In this document: positions 63,292-64,000 of the stretch, piece by piece
Numbering within the stretch: position 1 is the stretch's first letter
Layout: every line of letters begins with the position of its first letter
NCBI GenBank assembly: GCA_028753945.1
Contig: JAPNXP010000006.1
Span: 1,178,001-1,242,000, forward strand
Direction of reading: 5' to 3'
Origin: Hexactinellida sp. DTS-2022
Lineage: Eukaryota > Porifera > Hexactinellida
Length of the DNA: 64,000 nt
The notes under the pieces: model-generated
The model's database searches: none
What the model was told of the DNA's origin: nothing
What the model saw: the letters and a program-made list of their open reading frames with translations, nothing else
Translations under genes and position numbers: made by a program

Positions 63292-64000
63292 AGCTGCAAG
63301 TAAGATATCAAATGATAAAAATTACTTAAGTTGATTGATACGCGTATTGCGTATAATACGTATCATACATTATACGCTATCCATCAGTACGTATTTTAAG
63401 TTAAATATATGATCAACAAGGGATGTTTTCAAAGTAAATTCAGTTGTATAGTAGTATATGTTAAAATCTTATTGTAAAACAAGATGCTAGCAACTAATCA
63501 AATTTATACTATACAGACTATTCTAAGGTCGATTAACATTAAAAGAATAACGATTAAACCGAAAGTTGTTCATTACAATTCCAATAGCGCGATATAATAA
63601 GTAAGATATACGAATAATAAGTATCAATAAAATACGTATTAAACAACCAAGAAAATTACCCAGTTAAATTTGTATACGCACGTGCTTATACTGCGTACCC
63701 CTGTGGGCGCCACTGTCTGTACCATCCTCTTGGGTCCCCTGTGATTCCCTTTTCTACTTATCCCCTTTAACCCGCCCCCCCCCCCCCCCTTGCCCCACGG
63801 GACCGTCTATCCCAATTTACCTTTTATCAACTTCGAGTCTATATATATGTTTTTTGAAATGACCAAATATACGTTCTTTTATGCCAGTATATTGATTAGG
63901 AGAATAAAACCAAAGGGTGAACTTTGAAAGTTCAGGAAGAGTTTTAATTGTCTAATATGTACACAACTTTTTAATTTCTTGTGTAAAGGAATCTATACCG
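63292..64000. other. Intergenic to window end
   Basis: Text such as cgcgtattgcgtataatacg (about 63342-63361) is palindromic. A poly-C run lies at about 63775-63790. No gene. Confidence 0.4.

Noticed and set aside
1..64000. tRNA or rRNA genes
   Set aside because: No stretch with A- and B-box plus cloverleaf, and no conserved rRNA segment was recognised by eye; a tRNAscan-SE or Infernal run would settle it.

Overview
This 64 kb window is eukaryotic and animal. It is AT-rich, has GT..AG splice signals, and encodes metazoan protein architectures: IgGFc-binding + AMOP + VWD + sushi, coiled-coil + NHL propeller, and GT10 fucosyltransferases. It is also packed with DNA transposons and MITEs. An invertebrate, perhaps a non-bilaterian such as a demosponge, fits best, but the sequence alone does not fix the species.

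Six long open genes look intact: two near-identical alpha-1,3-fucosyltransferase-like genes (4498-5838 and 16527-17915, +); a 1190-residue surface protein (26791-30363, -); a divergent propeller gene (45311-46303, +); a type II membrane protein with two glycosyltransferase-like domains (56728-58701, +); and a coiled-coil/NHL gene (61319-62563, -). A second NHL gene (7177-8410, -) is broken by frameshifts. Each appears as one uninterrupted reading frame. The theme is cell-surface glycosylation, surface adhesion and NHL/TRIM-like scaffolding. There is no operon logic and no evidence that the genes are co-regulated.

Most of the rest is layered mobile DNA, and many boundaries can be fixed by terminal inverted repeats (TIRs) and target-site duplications (TSDs). 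In order: a 1.8 kb Helitron carrying only the Pif1 helicase (800-2635); a 930 bp near-perfect palindrome (2913-3846); a rearranged Ginger-like element (9417-13485); Ty3/gypsy pol remnants (14040-14775); a three-level nest, Tc1/IS630-like element > Mutator-like foldback > Tc1-type MITE (20652-23490); a non-autonomous hAT with a minisatellite (24396-25836); a hAT (33285-35742) containing a MITE, a CAC/GTG-ended transposon and a hammerhead-ribozyme motif; a higher-order tandem array seeded with one MITE family (37690-43560); and a decayed 5.8 kb DNA transposon with a DDE-like transposase, an OTU protease domain and a 2A-like peptide motif (47405-53166).

The observations most worth follow-up are the hammerhead motif, the OTU/2A transposon, the precisely dated nested insertions, the C-terminally anchored fucosyltransferases, and a cluster of three perfect 10-bp palindromes spaced exactly 22 bp apart. 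All family names come from motif reading; no database search was possible.
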